Source: Entrophospora sp. SA101
Taxonomy: Eukaryota > Glomeromycota > Glomeromycetes > Entrophosporales > Entrophosporaceae
DNA: 38,301 bases
Assembly (NCBI GenBank): GCA_958430865.1
Contig: CAUDNR010000173.1
Coordinates: 658-38,958 of the forward strand
Reading direction: 5' to 3'
The first letter of the stretch is position 1; every line of letters begins with the position of its first letter. Shown here piece by piece: positions 1 through 9,939 of the stretch. A program made the position numbers and the translations under genes. The notes under the pieces were generated by a model. That model did not search any database, had not been told where the DNA came from, and saw nothing but the letters and a program-made list of their open reading frames with translations.

Positions 1-236
1 TTTCTTTTTTTTCTTGATTCTTTACTAGAATTCTCTAATACTCTTTTGAAAACTCTTTCCTCTTGATAAATTTCATAAGTAATCCTTTCTTTGTCTAAAT
101 ATGTTTGCAAAGATTTGGTAACTGCTAATTTAAAAATGTAAGGAGCAATTTTTTCACCATGTCCTTTCTTCAAAATTCTTCTAATGGTGCTATAATTCTT
201 GGGTTCCATAGTAGATCTGATGTAAATGAGTTTCAT
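1..236 (-). CDS. Repeated-family protein, N-terminal part (runs off the left edge)
   Basis: Open reading frame from an ATG at 236 to the window edge, 78 codons with no stop, so the 3' end lies outside. It is rich in Lys and Glu and contains the segments EKIAPYIFKLA and KERITYEIYQEER. The same two segments recur in the broken plus-strand copy near 8025-8130, so this is a dispersed multicopy family. I do not recognise a domain. A second in-frame Met lies at 209 and could be the real start. The sequence just upstream carries a TATATAAAAG box about 15 bases before the first ATG, and that leader is duplicated near 16700. Function unknown; it could be a gene carried by a transposable element. Confidence 0.45.
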   Translation of the reverse strand, partial: MKLIYIRSTMEPKNYSTIRRILKKGHGEKIAPYIFKLAVTKSLQTYLDKERITYEIYQEERVFKRVLENSSKESRKKR

Positions 237-268
237 ATTAACTACTTTTATATAGAGATAATTCTATA
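215..268 (-). promoter_or_regulatory. Duplicated TATA-containing leader, copy A
   Basis: About 50 bases spanning the start codon at 236 and the AT-rich DNA upstream. Read on the minus strand, a TATATAAAAG box is followed shortly by TAGTTAATATGA, which contains the start ATG. A near-identical block lies at 16671-16732, also on the minus strand. The TATA function is inferred from sequence only. Confidence 0.4.
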
Positions 269-1299
269 TATCACTTAAGATAACAAATGGGATATTATAA
301 AACTGTTAATTATGATCACATTACAAATGACTAAATTTTGATTCCTGAAATCATTGGTAATACTAATGTTCACTTTGTCTGGTTTTGTTGCAGCATGCTC
401 CATATAAATGTTTTAATTTAAAGTCAGGTGATCAAATTGGAGATCATAGATAGGTATCTATTTACAAATTCTTAAATCTGAGTTTTCGATTAATTCATCC
501 TGAATGCAATTCTAAATATGAACATGATCATTTATAATTAATAAATATCGTGTAACTTGAAACTTTATGTTGTATTACAAAATTACGTAATAAAAAGCCC
601 AAAAAAAGGATGTTCGAAATATAAAAAACAATGTCGTTTTTTCATATAAAACAAACGCCATATATCCATTAAAAGATTATCGAAAATATTTTTTAATATT
701 AATATTAATATTGATCTTTTAATTGTTTCTTCTCGGCCCTGTTGACAAATTTTTTTTTCTGGAACTTGTACAACTGATCACTCATTTCACAAAAAAATTA
801 TATAAATATAATTTTAATTTTTTTTTATTTTGTTTTTATAACAAATAATATTTTGTTCGTCTTGCTTTATTTTAGTATGTTAATCTCGTGAAATTACTCT
901 TTACAGTTCAAAGAATTTTCAATTCCTCGATATATATATATACATATATATTATTAAAATTTTTTTGTAAATAATTTTGTAAATTTTTTTTTTGGTTCTT
1001 TTTTTTCTTTCAAAAGCTAAATCAGCAACAAGAACAATTTTTATACAACAAATTCCCATCGCTACTACCGCAACAACAACATTAGAGACATTGTTATAAG
1101 AAAGAGAAACAAACAAAAAAATTAGAAGACTTTTTATAAATCTAATCTTTACAATATTTTTGGTAGATTGATTAGCTGTTATTAATTAATATTTTTTAAC
1201 CATAAAATATTTAAAACTAATAATAATATAATAATCATAATAATAGTATTAGTAGTAGTGGCAGTAATAATAACAATAACAATAATAATAGTAATATAG
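237..1299. other. Divergent intergenic region / 5' leader of ceramide glucosyltransferase
   Basis: About 1 kb between two head-to-head starts. It is very AT-rich, with homopolymer runs, a TA microsatellite near 930-952, and a purine-biased AAT/GTA trinucleotide run at about 1215-1300 just before the ATG. I see no conserved ORF on either strand; the 65-codon minus-strand frame at 919-1116 is low-complexity and rejected. Confidence 0.5.
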
Positions 1300-2850
1300 A
1301 TGAATACTGATTATTTTCTTCGTCCAATACCAACTGAAGCTTTTCATAAATTTATTATGCAAACATATATAGACAGTCAACAGATTATAATAAGTTATCA
1401 TATTTCAGTATGGGAGTCATTATCAAGGACACAATTAATTCTCATGATATTATCGTTTACTTTATGGTTCATAATGATTTCTATGTCAACTTTGGGTTTT
1501 ATTGTAGCGTATGTTATCAACAATCTATTTCCATTTATATATATATTAAATAAATATATCTTAAAATATAATTTTAATTTATTATAGGCGTACAAGATAT
1601 CGTAAACTTGAAAAGTCAATATATTCGTCATTACCTGTTGATAAAGCACCTGGTGTTTCAATAATAAGGCCGCTTAAAGGCATAGATTGCAATTTATATG
1701 ATAACTTATTATCAACGTTTCTACAAGATTATTCGAATTTCGAAATACTCTTTTCAGTAGCTACTGAAAATGATCCTTCCATAGAAGTTGTACGAAAATT
1801 AATGAATAACTTTCCACAAGTAAATGCAAAACTAATTATAGGTTGGTAAGATATTATTATCATTCAATAATATATATAGATGTAGATATACATATATATA
1901 TATAATTATTATTTAATCTAATAGGGGAAGGAGATGTCGGAGTAAATCCAAAAATTAATAATATGATCCGTTCATATGAATCTGTTCAGCATGATATAAT
2001 TTGGATCTTAGATTCGAATGTTTATGTTGACCCTGGTTGTCTTGGAAGATCTGTGGAGCAATTGTGTCAACCAAATGTTGGCCTTGTTCATCATTTACCA
2101 TTTGCTGTACGGCCTGACACTTTTGGTTCTGAATTAGAAATGATGTTTATGGATACTGTTCATGCAAAAATGTATTTAGCTATTAATGCACTTGGTCCTG
2201 ACAGTTGCATTGTTGGTAAGTCAAATCTATATCGTAAAAAGGATATAGAGAATGTTGGCGGTTTAGCTCATTTTGGTAGATATATGGCTGAGGATAATCT
2301 GCTCGCTAGAGAAATTTGGCGTAAAGGTTACAAACATGTGATGACCAGTGATTTGGCCTATCAACCACTTGGTTCTATGTCTTCTACCGATTATTTCCTG
2401 CGCAGATCACGTTGGATACGTATCAGAAAATACACCGTCACCAGTGCCACCATTGTAGAACCATTCACAGAATCAATTGTATGTGGTTTATGCTCATCCT
2501 ACGGATTTAACCTTTTATGGAATATTCATCCGGTTAATTTTCTTGTGTTCCATTTGTTGATGTGGTTTATGATTGATTTGAAATTGTTTCAGTCTCTTAG
2601 AAGAAGGAAGCTTGAGAGTCTACGTGGTTTCATATTGGCATGGACGATACGTGAAGTGACAGCTTTACCACTCTACTTCTATTCTGTGATTGGCAATACG
2701 GTGGGTTGGCGTGATGGTACTTATATTTTAATGAGGGATTCGACAGTCATGAAATCGGTGGCATCAACAACAAATCATCATATTCTTCAAAATGCTTCCC
2801 CTAACCTTTCACTTTCATCTTTTGCTCGTAACTTTACAAATTATAATTAG
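1300..2850 (+). CDS. Ceramide glucosyltransferase (GT21, glucosylceramide synthase), 3 exons
   Basis: Transfers glucose from UDP-glucose to ceramide to make glucosylceramide on Golgi or ER membranes. Exons 1300-1508, 1588-1841 and 1925-2850 give 462 aa. An N-terminal membrane segment lies around residues 45-68. The catalytic D,D,D,RxxRW signature is present: Asp103 in PLKGID, Asp184 in ILDSN, Asp278 in MAEDN and RRSRW at 314-318. Two hydrophobic segments follow in the C-terminal third, as in the family; human UGCG is 394 aa. The NPKIN block right after the second intron confirms the joint, which has no gap against the human protein as I recall it. Intron 2 uses an unusual GTTGGT donor; a better-looking GTAAG four bases later would break the frame. 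Identity is confident, exact splice sites moderately so. Confidence 0.93.
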
Positions 2851-3931
2851 TATAGATAATAAATAATCCGATTAATTAATCATCATCTTAAAAAAGACTT
2901 ATACATTCATGCATAAAATTTTACCGATATAGAAAACCTTCAACGCATTTTTCTGTAATTTAGCAATTTAAAAAATTTTTTTTGTAAATCTTTGGGGTTT
3001 TTTTTAATTAGCAAGTATATAAAAATTTTTTTGTTGCATTTTTTATTATATTTAATTTAATTTAATTTAATTTAAATAAAACAAAAAATAATTTTTTTTG
3101 TTAAAACAATCTCATTCTTCTTTTTCTTCTACTTTTATAAAAATACATGGATGAGATACATGAATATAATAATACAATTAATTAGTTCAAATCATCACTA
3201 CTATTGTTTTTAGGATTTGATGATTTGTTAAATAATTTCTCATTGTTAATTTTATAAAAAAATTTCTTAATAGAAATTCAAATTATTTATTATTATTATA
3301 TTATTATTAGGAGAAAAAACTTTCAATATCATGATCATCTATCAATACATACAATATTTATTTATAATATAGATAAATTATCTTGGTGTTCCGAGAGGAA
3401 ATTTTTAATGAACAATATTTATTGTTCTCGTAAGTTAAAAGAATTTATTTCTCTAATTAATTTAAAATAAAATTATTAATAATAAAAATTATCATCGTCA
3501 TCATCTTAGATGGACCAAAAACCTATTATTATCATTTTCAAGAATCCCACTGGTCTATCTTATATAGTGTCGTAATTAATAGGTAATCATTTCAACAATA
3601 ATAGTCTTATTATTATTTACATATTTTTCTATTAATTATTGTGATTATTTTTGGTTTTTTTTTAATTTTAGATCAAAAACAAAAAATCATCTAAATAACA
3701 TCTTGATGATAATGCTATTCACTAATGTGTGTAAGAAACAAGAAATATAATAATAGTAGTAGTAGTAAAATTGGTTAAAGGTTTGGGGGACAGGAAAAAA
3801 AGTACATTATATATACCTATGGTATATAGATGATTATATTTTGAAAGTTATATATTATATTGTATTGTACTAGATATTATATAAAAACGATAATAAGTAA
3901 AATAATATTTATAAGTAAAAGGATTCCGTCT
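2851..3931. other. AT-rich convergent intergenic region
   Basis: Lies between the 3' ends of the glucosyltransferase and the MPDU1-like gene. It holds poly-T/A runs, four tandem TTTAA units near 3052-3074, and ATT/GTA trinucleotide tracts near 3290-3310 and 3750-3768. No ORF worth reporting and no recognisable mobile-element ends were seen. Confidence 0.5.
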
Positions 3932-4666
3932 TTAATCTCGTTTTGTTAATAAACTATTATCTGAATCCCAATAAATTATCATTTGTATAGTTAATATCAA
4001 ATTGAAAATACTAGCCAAAGTGAATCCAGTCAAAATTATAACATCGTCAACTTCTGTCATTGTGGTGAAAACTCTTGCCAGAGCACCTAAGGTGTAACCA
4101 AATGTTGCCAAAGCAGACAACTGCCCGGTACTTTTATTTCTATGATTTTTGATAATTTGAGGAATTTTTGAGGCCAAGGAGATGGGAATGGTGAGTGATT
4201 GTAGAAACGCTAGAATGGTGTCGTTGATTATCCATGATGAACCAAGTGAATAAGATAATACCATAATGATTGTACCAGTTATGAAAAGTTCCTTTATGCG
4301 ACCAGTATAATTAAGAATCAAGAGTAATATGAAAATATCTTGTATTGTTAATGACAAATTTTCACCATATGTACTAAACGGATTCCCTTGTCTATTATTA
4401 TAGGCTAATCCTATTGCATATCCAATAGTTTCTAACGCAATACTTTCAAAACTTAGTCCTTTAACAGATCCTGCAGTTGTAATTTTAATGATTTGTGGTA
4501 TTTTTATCAACGATCCAAACAAAACGATACCAATTCCTAGTCCCTTGGATATCAACAATTTAATACATTCTAAATCTCTAATATTTATATTTTCTACCAA
4601 CGATGTATAACATTTATCACCGATCAAGTGTATTGCCGGTTCTTTGATAATAGATGGAAGATGCAT
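3932..4666 (-). CDS. MPDU1/Lec35-like PQ-loop membrane protein
   Basis: Single exon, 244 aa from the ATG at 4666; upstream in-frame codons reach 4702 but start with TTG, so the Met is preferred. The family is needed for use of mannose- and glucose-phosphate-dolichol in N-glycan, O-mannose and GPI-anchor assembly at the ER. Two PQ-loop repeats are visible: KIPQIIK with PQ at residues 57-58, and KIPQIIKNHRNKSTGQLS with PQ at 169-170. Around them are about seven hydrophobic segments, and the block SKGLGIGIVLFGSL before the first loop is typical of MPDU1. The length matches the animal protein (about 247 aa). The tail ends in a short charged segment. It is convergent with the glucosyltransferase gene, with no functional link implied. 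Confidence 0.9.
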   Translation of the reverse strand: MHLPSIIKEPAIHLIGDKCYTSLVENINIRDLECIKLLISKGLGIGIVLFGSLIKIPQIIKITTAGSVKGLSFESIALETIGYAIGLAYNNRQGNPFSTYGENLSLTIQDIFILLLILNYTGRIKELFITGTIIMVLSYSLGSSWIINDTILAFLQSLTIPISLASKIPQIIKNHRNKSTGQLSALATFGYTLGALARVFTTMTEVDDVIILTGFTLASIFNLILTIQMIIYWDSDNSLLTKRD

Positions 4667-4759
4667 AACAATGAGCAATGTGTATGTGTGTGAAAAAACC
4701 AAAATTTTTTTTGTAATGAGTGTGACACGAATAAGGGGTCTGAAACTTCCAAGATTTTT

Positions 4760-5863
4760 CAGGTGCTAAAATTTTTTTCAAATTTAAGAATTTTCTTTAT
4801 TTTATTCTTGTGTTTTTACTTTAAAGAAATTTACTAAAAGCATTACTAAAATCATAACCAAATAAATCAGTACCTTCTAAACCAACCATCATTAATAAAT
4901 GCAAATGTGTCATTTTCCATTGCGTTACATAAATCTGTTTTGATAATATTCTGTTTGCTAAAATCTCTTTCACAATCTACATTAGAAATAGAATTGAGTA
5001 CATTATTCCATAAGTTTTAAGATATAATAAGACTTGGAAGTTTGAAAATTGGAATATTTTCTTTGCCATCCAGTAAATCATTTTCATTATATTAATTACC
5101 ATCATTAATGGCCTTTATGGAAGAATCTTGCAAGGTTATTCTTGTCTTTTCTAGAAACAAAGCATCTTTATGTTGGTTTGAAGTGCATGAGTTGCTAGAG
5201 CAGTAGATTTTGAAATATTCTTTGATTCTAAATATTAATATTATAACATAAGTAAATTAATAATTGCAAAATGCAAAATTAATTATATTTATTTATCACA
5301 TTTTCCTGCAAATTGATTTTTTTTTCTATGTGGCTTTACAAATTGTGCATAGCATTCTCTTCATCACTGCATCATATTTTAACCATTTTATATGTTTAAC
5401 TATTCATGCTGAAAACTTCCTTCTGATTTTTTTTTTTTTATTTGACATTTTAAACATGGTTTACACTTAATCCACTATTTTATTTAATTTTTTTGAAGTA
5501 TCATCATCATCTGAACCTTGAATTGTCAAATCGTCTGAACATTTTATATCTGATTAATCAATATTTGTTTCATCTATAAATAAATGCTTCATCTCAATTT
5601 TCAGTAAATCTATTTATTTATAATTTATTTTTCAAGGGAAACAAATACACATAAATTTGTATATTTTAAATTTAATAATTTAATAGCAGTCTTTTTGAAA
5701 TAAGATTTAAATTGAGTCAATACTTTTCTTCTAAAAATTCAAAAAAGATACAAATTATGATTCTGGCTGTTCTTTTCTAAAATATTGGAGTATTTTATGC
5801 GAATGGAAAATCTGTACAAAAAGGAAAAATATCCGGATTTTTAAAGTAATATTTCCAGCCCTG
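4760..5863 (-). mobile_element. Degenerate hAT-superfamily transposon
   Basis: On the minus strand the right end begins CAGGGCTGGAAAT (5863 downward), a hAT-like terminus. The other end near 4760 reads CAGGTGCTAAAAT on the plus strand, an imperfect inverted match. Inside, from 5' to 3', come a zinc-finger-like WLKYDAV...CTIC segment (about 5290-5370) and a hAT C-terminal dimerisation-like segment containing CERDFSKQNIIKTDL (about 4930-4990). I could not match an 8-bp target duplication, so the exact ends are approximate. At about 1.1 kb the element is far shorter than an autonomous hAT and is internally deleted. Confidence 0.6.
4821..5560 (-). pseudogene. hAT transposase remnant (zinc finger plus C-terminal dimerisation region)
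   Basis: Translation needs several frame changes and crosses stops. Recognisable parts are an acidic DDDDTSKK stretch, a Trp-led C-x2-C zinc-finger segment, and near the 3' end the hAT-type motif ERDFSKQNIIKTDL. A one-base shift then leads into GLEGTDLFGYDFSNAF and a stop at 4821. The gene layout (acidic N-terminus, WLKY...C-x2-C finger) parallels the intact ORF starting at 37957, so the two are probably related elements of different age. Not functional. Confidence 0.6.
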
Positions 5864-5937
5864 GTGCAGAGTATGGAGGGTGTGCATTTATCCCTAAGTC
5901 CCGAAGACATAGTGTACATTTATGAAGGTCTGACTGT
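5864..5937 (-). mobile_element. Orphan transposon end (Tc1/pogo-like inverted terminus)
   Basis: Read on the minus strand this begins TA|CAGTCAGACCTTCATAAATG and continues through a GC-richer stretch up to the end of the hAT remnant. A CAGT-type terminus next to a TA dinucleotide is typical of Tc1/mariner/pogo elements. No matching opposite end was found in the window. The family is inferred from the terminus only. Confidence 0.35.
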
Positions 5938-6305
5938 ATTTCATAAAAAGAACCTTTCTGTGTATAAAATAAAATACATATTAAAAAAATAATGTTTGTG
6001 TTGAATCTTTAATGAACCTACAAAGCCAAGTTTGGATGCCAATGCAAGAAGTTTAGTTGAGGATTGAAGAGTAAGTTATAAAAAGTTGCAATTTTTCAAA
6101 CAATAATGCTTCTTTCCTCTCCTCTAACTTCAAAAAATCCAAAAAAAAGAATTTTATTACAGTCATGGATTTTCATCAGACAAAATTAATTAGTTAATAT
6201 TTATTAAAATACTTCAATGATTAATATAATGATGATGATTATGAAAGGTTTTCTATATGTGATTATGAGAATTAAATAATAATAAATCAATAAATATTGA
6301 TTTTA
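5938..6305. other. AT-rich spacer
   Basis: Spacer between the transposon end and the 3' end of the hydrolase gene. I see no ORF of interest; the plus strand carries only short frames with many stops. Confidence 0.45.
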
Positions 6306-7637
6306 TCATGCTGATAATTCTTCAATCTTGATATTTAACCCATCATGAGCAGGCCTGACATACAAATCTGGTTCTTTCTCTTGCAATTCTTTCATTTCTC
6401 TGACTAAATCATAATATTCTATAGAATGAGAAAGACCAACAATAAATGCTTTTTTTGGTATTGGGTTAAGTTTTCTTACCACATCTACAGCTTCATATAT
6501 TGAAAAATGTGATTTGTGCGGTTTGCCTATTATTCCTCAAAGCAAAATAAAATATTTCTCTTGTTAATAACACAAATATAATATAGATAAAATAATAAAT
6601 ATAATATACACACGATTTAGTGAGTCAAGAACTATCAGTTCACTTCCATGTAATTTTATAAAAGTATCTTCTGGAATAAAATTACAATCTGAAATATATG
6701 ATATGTTCTCAAATCTAAAACCTAAACTAAAATATGGTTTTTGTGTATCAAAATAAGTACCATGATGAACTATTATTTATAAAGAAAGATATTAATTAGT
6801 AGGAATTATAGTATAAATAAAATTTTAATCAACTGATTATTATTAAATACCTTGAAGTGGTGTAAATTCCAACCCTTCAACTGTAAAATTTGTATGTGAA
6901 TCAATTATGTTCCATTGAAAAGATGGTAAATCACCCCCACCTAATTAATTAGCATTATCATACACATTACTAGTAAAGCCAATGTACAAAACTATTATAA
7001 TTATAAATTTTTTTACCAGATGATTTTTTTTTATCAACAAGATATGGGAAAGAGCTTTTGATGTTTTCAAGTGTATTTTCTGTTAGATAGATAGGAATAT
7101 ATTCTTGTATTGCTTTGTTTAGTGTCCAAGAACGTAAATCATCCAATCCATTAATAGCATCTGCATGTGGATGTGTTAATACTACTGCATCTATTCTACG
7201 TAGTTTGAAAATTGGCCAAAATTTTATTGCTGACTCTGAGAAAAGGGAAAGAGAAAAACAAATTTATAAATAAAAAGATGGTAATTAATTAATTAATATT
7301 AAATCATAACTTTTTTTTGTTAAATTTTACCATAAAATGTTTTGCCACAATCTATTATAATATTTCTATAAATAATGTACTGATATGTGAATATAATATA
7401 TATATATATATATATATAATATCTAAAAAAAAAATAATACCTAATTCCTCCGTCCCCATGATGAAATCTAATCAATAAACATGTGTTTTTTCTAATGTTA
7501 ATCGCACCTTCTGGCTTAAGAGTTGATAAACAAGTTGTACATTTAATTTCTGGTTCCGTCAAACAAACAATATCTGGAGCAGTCGAGGAAGATCCCGTAC
7601 CCAAAAATATTATTTCTTTAACTTTTCCTGAAGACAT
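6306..7637 (-). CDS. Metallo-beta-lactamase-fold hydrolase (PhnP / fission-yeast C777.06c-like), 6 exons
   Basis: Exons in transcript order: 7441-7637, 7331-7365, 7017-7235, 6851-6940, 6614-6769, 6306-6526; all five introns are GT-AG and the phases close to give 305 aa. The fold's N-terminal strand motif IIFLGTGSS is at residues 9-17. Two CxxC-like cysteines (IKCTTC) follow. The metal-binding motif reads THPHADA with His99, His101 and Asp103, then GLDDLR, typical of the PhnP-like branch. Further likely ligands are His182, Asp208 (ISDCN) and His266 (GLSHS), and PHKSHF lies at 235-240. The usual second His of HxHxDH is Ala104. PhnP relatives are phosphodiesterases; the substrate here is unknown. 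The start ATG at 7637 fits the start of the domain, with no targeting signal. Confidence 0.87.
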
Positions 7638-7904
7638 GCTACTTTATAATAACAATTATATCTTTTTTAGGGCCCCAAAAGCTATACACAGTCATCCCTC
7701 GATAAGCCGAACCACTATAAACCGATTTTCGCTTTATAACGATGCAAAATTGGTTAACAATAAATTAATATCTTAATGTAATTTAATAAAACCGAACTTA
7801 TACTCGAAAGTTAAAAAATGTGAAATATTATGTGATCCACATGTTATTCAAAAAGGAAAGGTAGTCGATTCATGTAAAAAAAATTTGTCTAATTTTTTTT
7901 CATA
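7638..7904 (+). mobile_element. Spacer with an orphan pogo/Tigger-like terminus
   Basis: At about 7686-7745 the plus strand reads TACACAGTCATCCCTCGATAAG, then two motif variants, CCGATTTTCGC and CCGAAC. The start TA|CACAGTC and the internal spacing resemble the ends of the MITE at 36364-36546 (TA|CACAGTGAATCTCG). No matching opposite end was found, so this is probably a truncated element. Only the end itself is well supported. Confidence 0.35.
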
Positions 7905-8203
7905 GATTTTTTTAAATTTGAAAGCTCAGAACTGCAATGGTTACACAAGGACGATGATTTTATAAATTCTTTGAGCAATGATTATCAACGAACCCCACTC
8001 ATAAATGATCACAAAAAGAAAGAACAAGGTGAAAAAATTGCTCCTTATATTTTCAAATAAATGATGCTCAGATACTTGAAGCTTATCTAAGAAAAGAAAG
8101 GATTGCCTATGAGATTTACCAAGAAGAAAGAAAAATAATAAGTGTTGGAAAAAGAAATGTATTATTACCTAATAAAAAGCAGAAATCTTTAAAAGGAAAA
8201 TAA
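7905..8203 (+). pseudogene. Second copy of the repeated family seen at 1-236, frameshifted
   Basis: An open stretch from about 7912 runs through SSELQWLHKDDDF and NDYQRTPLINDH into GEKIAPYIFK and then hits a stop at about 8058. After a frame change the match to the first family member resumes with LRKERIAYEIYQEER and ends at a TAA at 8201. A plausible acceptor (TTTCATAG) sits just before the open stretch. The two shared blocks lie in the same order and spacing as in the 1-236 copy. This copy is broken by the frameshift. Family function unknown. Confidence 0.5.
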
Positions 8204-8416
8204 GCACCATTTTCTTTGATAATTGAATGAATTTCCTCGATTACTTTTTATTTTCAATCAAGATCTTTTCTTTGACTTCAATTTGAGCAGTTAATTGACC
8301 ATTCTGTTGATCTTTTTTTTTTCTTCTAAACTTTTTATCTTATCTAATAAATCCTGTTTTTGCTTTTTTTTCACTCTTCTGATTTTTCTGAAACTTGGCT
8401 ACTTCTCTTTCAATTA

Positions 8417-9247
8417 AAGCTCCAAACAAGCTGAGCCGAAGCTCAAAATTTCAAGTTCAAGTCAAGCTCAAGCCAAGAAATAATAGGCTCGAGTCTGACA
8501 CCACATAAAAATTTTTTTAAGTAACAAATGATTAATTTTATTTATGCATATTACCTAAAAAAAACAATTTAAAAGCCTATTTTCTTGAAATCAGCTTGAA
8601 CTTGAAAATTTAAGTTTTAACTCAAGGTTGCTCAACTTAAGGAATAAAGCGAATAAAACAAATAATTCAAACAATTTGAATAAATGAATAAAACAAATGA
8701 TTCAACAATTTGAATAATGATAATAAAGATTTTTTAAACAGGTTGCATTTCATTTTAATCCTCTACAAATATTTGAGCAAACATTGTGAAATTTTATACA
8801 GTTGTTCCAACAAATTATAATTAAATTTGCATTACTATGAATTTTAAAACATAAAATTCATTAAACTGTGATTAGTAATTTTAGTATAATGCAATTTCTT
8901 GTGCATATATTCCAGAACCTAAAAAGCATTGTTCTCATTTTAATTTTTCAGAATTTTTTAGCCTGTCATAAAATTATTTATGATGATTCGAATGTTCTAA
9001 ACTTATACAAATTATTATAGTTTATTATTGCTTCAATTTTTTCAGTGTTTTGCAAAATCATGATTTTATAAAAAAATAATATTAAATTTCGAGTTGGCTC
9101 GAGCTCAGCTTGGGATTGGCTTGACTTGAGTTTTTGAGCTTGAGCCAAGTTTGAACTAGCACTTTTTTATATGCGAGCTGGCTTGAACTCACATACTCGA
9201 GCTCGAGCTAAGCATAAATTTGGCTTGGCTTGTATGGAGTTTTACTT
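8417..9247. mobile_element. Non-autonomous element with CTCGAGC-rich ends
   Basis: The left end reads CTCCAAACAAGCTGAGCC; the right end, inverted, reads CTCCATACAAGCCAAGCC. Both ends continue with many copies of CAAGC, CTCGAGC and CAAGCTC. The interior (about 8510-9080) is plain AT-rich DNA with no coding sense. It interrupts the coiled-coil remnant on both sides. I could not find a target-site duplication, so superfamily assignment is open. About 830 bp long. Confidence 0.5.
8651..8720. repeat. Two tandem 35-bp units
   Basis: Two copies (8651-8685 and 8686-8720) of a unit starting GAATAAAACAAATAATTC, differing at a few positions and lying inside the CTCGAGC-ended element. Confidence 0.6.
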
Positions 9248-9545
9248 TCGATTTTTAATTCTTTGGTAATTTATAACTCTTTTTCTAATTCTCTAGTTTT
9301 ATTTTCTAGGCAAAAATGGAAACTTGTGAAAGTAGTTCTTTGTCAGAAAGTGATTTAGTTGATTTAACTTTTAAATGACTACAAAAACATCTGTTCCATT
9401 CCTTTTTAACCTACCACATTCTCACATCATGGAAGAGCATTATTATTGTAATCTTTTTTACATTCACTGCAAATAAAAACTATATCAGAGTGACCATCAG
9501 GAGCATTACAAGCTACCATTTAATGAAATCTCCCCGATTGTATTA

Positions 9546-9775
9546 CATTAAAACAGTGTTGTGCAATTGGAACATTGTAACACTATTGGAATGTTCCAAT
9601 GTAGACCTTCAATTGATATTGACCAATAAAAATTGTGTGGGTGTCACTGTAATTGAATTTCATTGGTTAACTCCATTGGAACCACATTTGGAACATTCCA
9701 ATTCCAATTGGAATTTGTTTAAATGTTCCAATGAAATTTTATTGGAACCATAAATGGCACAACACTGCATTAAAA
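9546..9775. mobile_element. hAT-type MITE with perfect 8-bp target duplication
   Basis: Element 9554-9767 (214 bp) begins CAGTGTTGTGC and ends with its exact inverse GCACAACACTG. It is flanked by the identical octamer CATTAAAA at 9546-9553 and 9768-9775. The interior is full of GGAACATT/AATGTTCC motifs and can fold back. An 8-bp duplication with CAGTG termini is diagnostic of hAT elements. The 87-codon ORF across it is a by-product of the element, not a gene. It landed close to the coiled-coil remnant. Confidence 0.88.
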
Positions 9776-9939
9776 GAAATCATTACCAAGAAAATTTGAG
9801 ACAAATTTTTTTTTAAAATTAATAGACTCCCTTTTTAAAGCTGAATTGAATGGTGGTGGGTTTTTTAAAATCCAATGTTTGGATCACATAATATTTCAAA
9901 AATTTTAACTTTTGAGTATATATGATCCACACTATATAT

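Larger units (their letters stand above)
8210..9520 (-). pseudogene. Coiled-coil gene remnant split by a transposon-like insertion
   Basis: Read on the minus strand, 9520-9248 encodes CNAPDGHSDIVFICSECKKD (a Cys/His pattern like a small zinc ribbon), then SDKELLSQVSIF and ELEKEL..ITKELKIESK. The coding sense resumes at 8416 with ALIEREVAKFQKNQK, then two further Lys/Glu/Gln-rich heptad-like segments in other frames. At least three frameshifts and several stops make it dead. The smooth continuation of the coiled coil across 8417-9247 shows that this segment was inserted. I do not recognise the parent family. Confidence 0.5.

Noticed and set aside
1398..1661. Minus-strand ORF over the first two glucosyltransferase exons
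   Set aside because: Shadow of the real gene on the other strand.
4664..4702. Longer N-terminus of the MPDU1-like protein
   Set aside because: Begins with TTG, and the family alignment does not need it; the ATG at 4666 is preferred.
5264..5470. 68-codon plus-strand hydrophobic ORF
   Set aside because: Antisense of the zinc-finger part of the hAT remnant.
9490..9753. 87-codon plus-strand ORF
   Set aside because: Lies almost wholly in the hAT MITE and is made of its inverted GGAACATT motifs.
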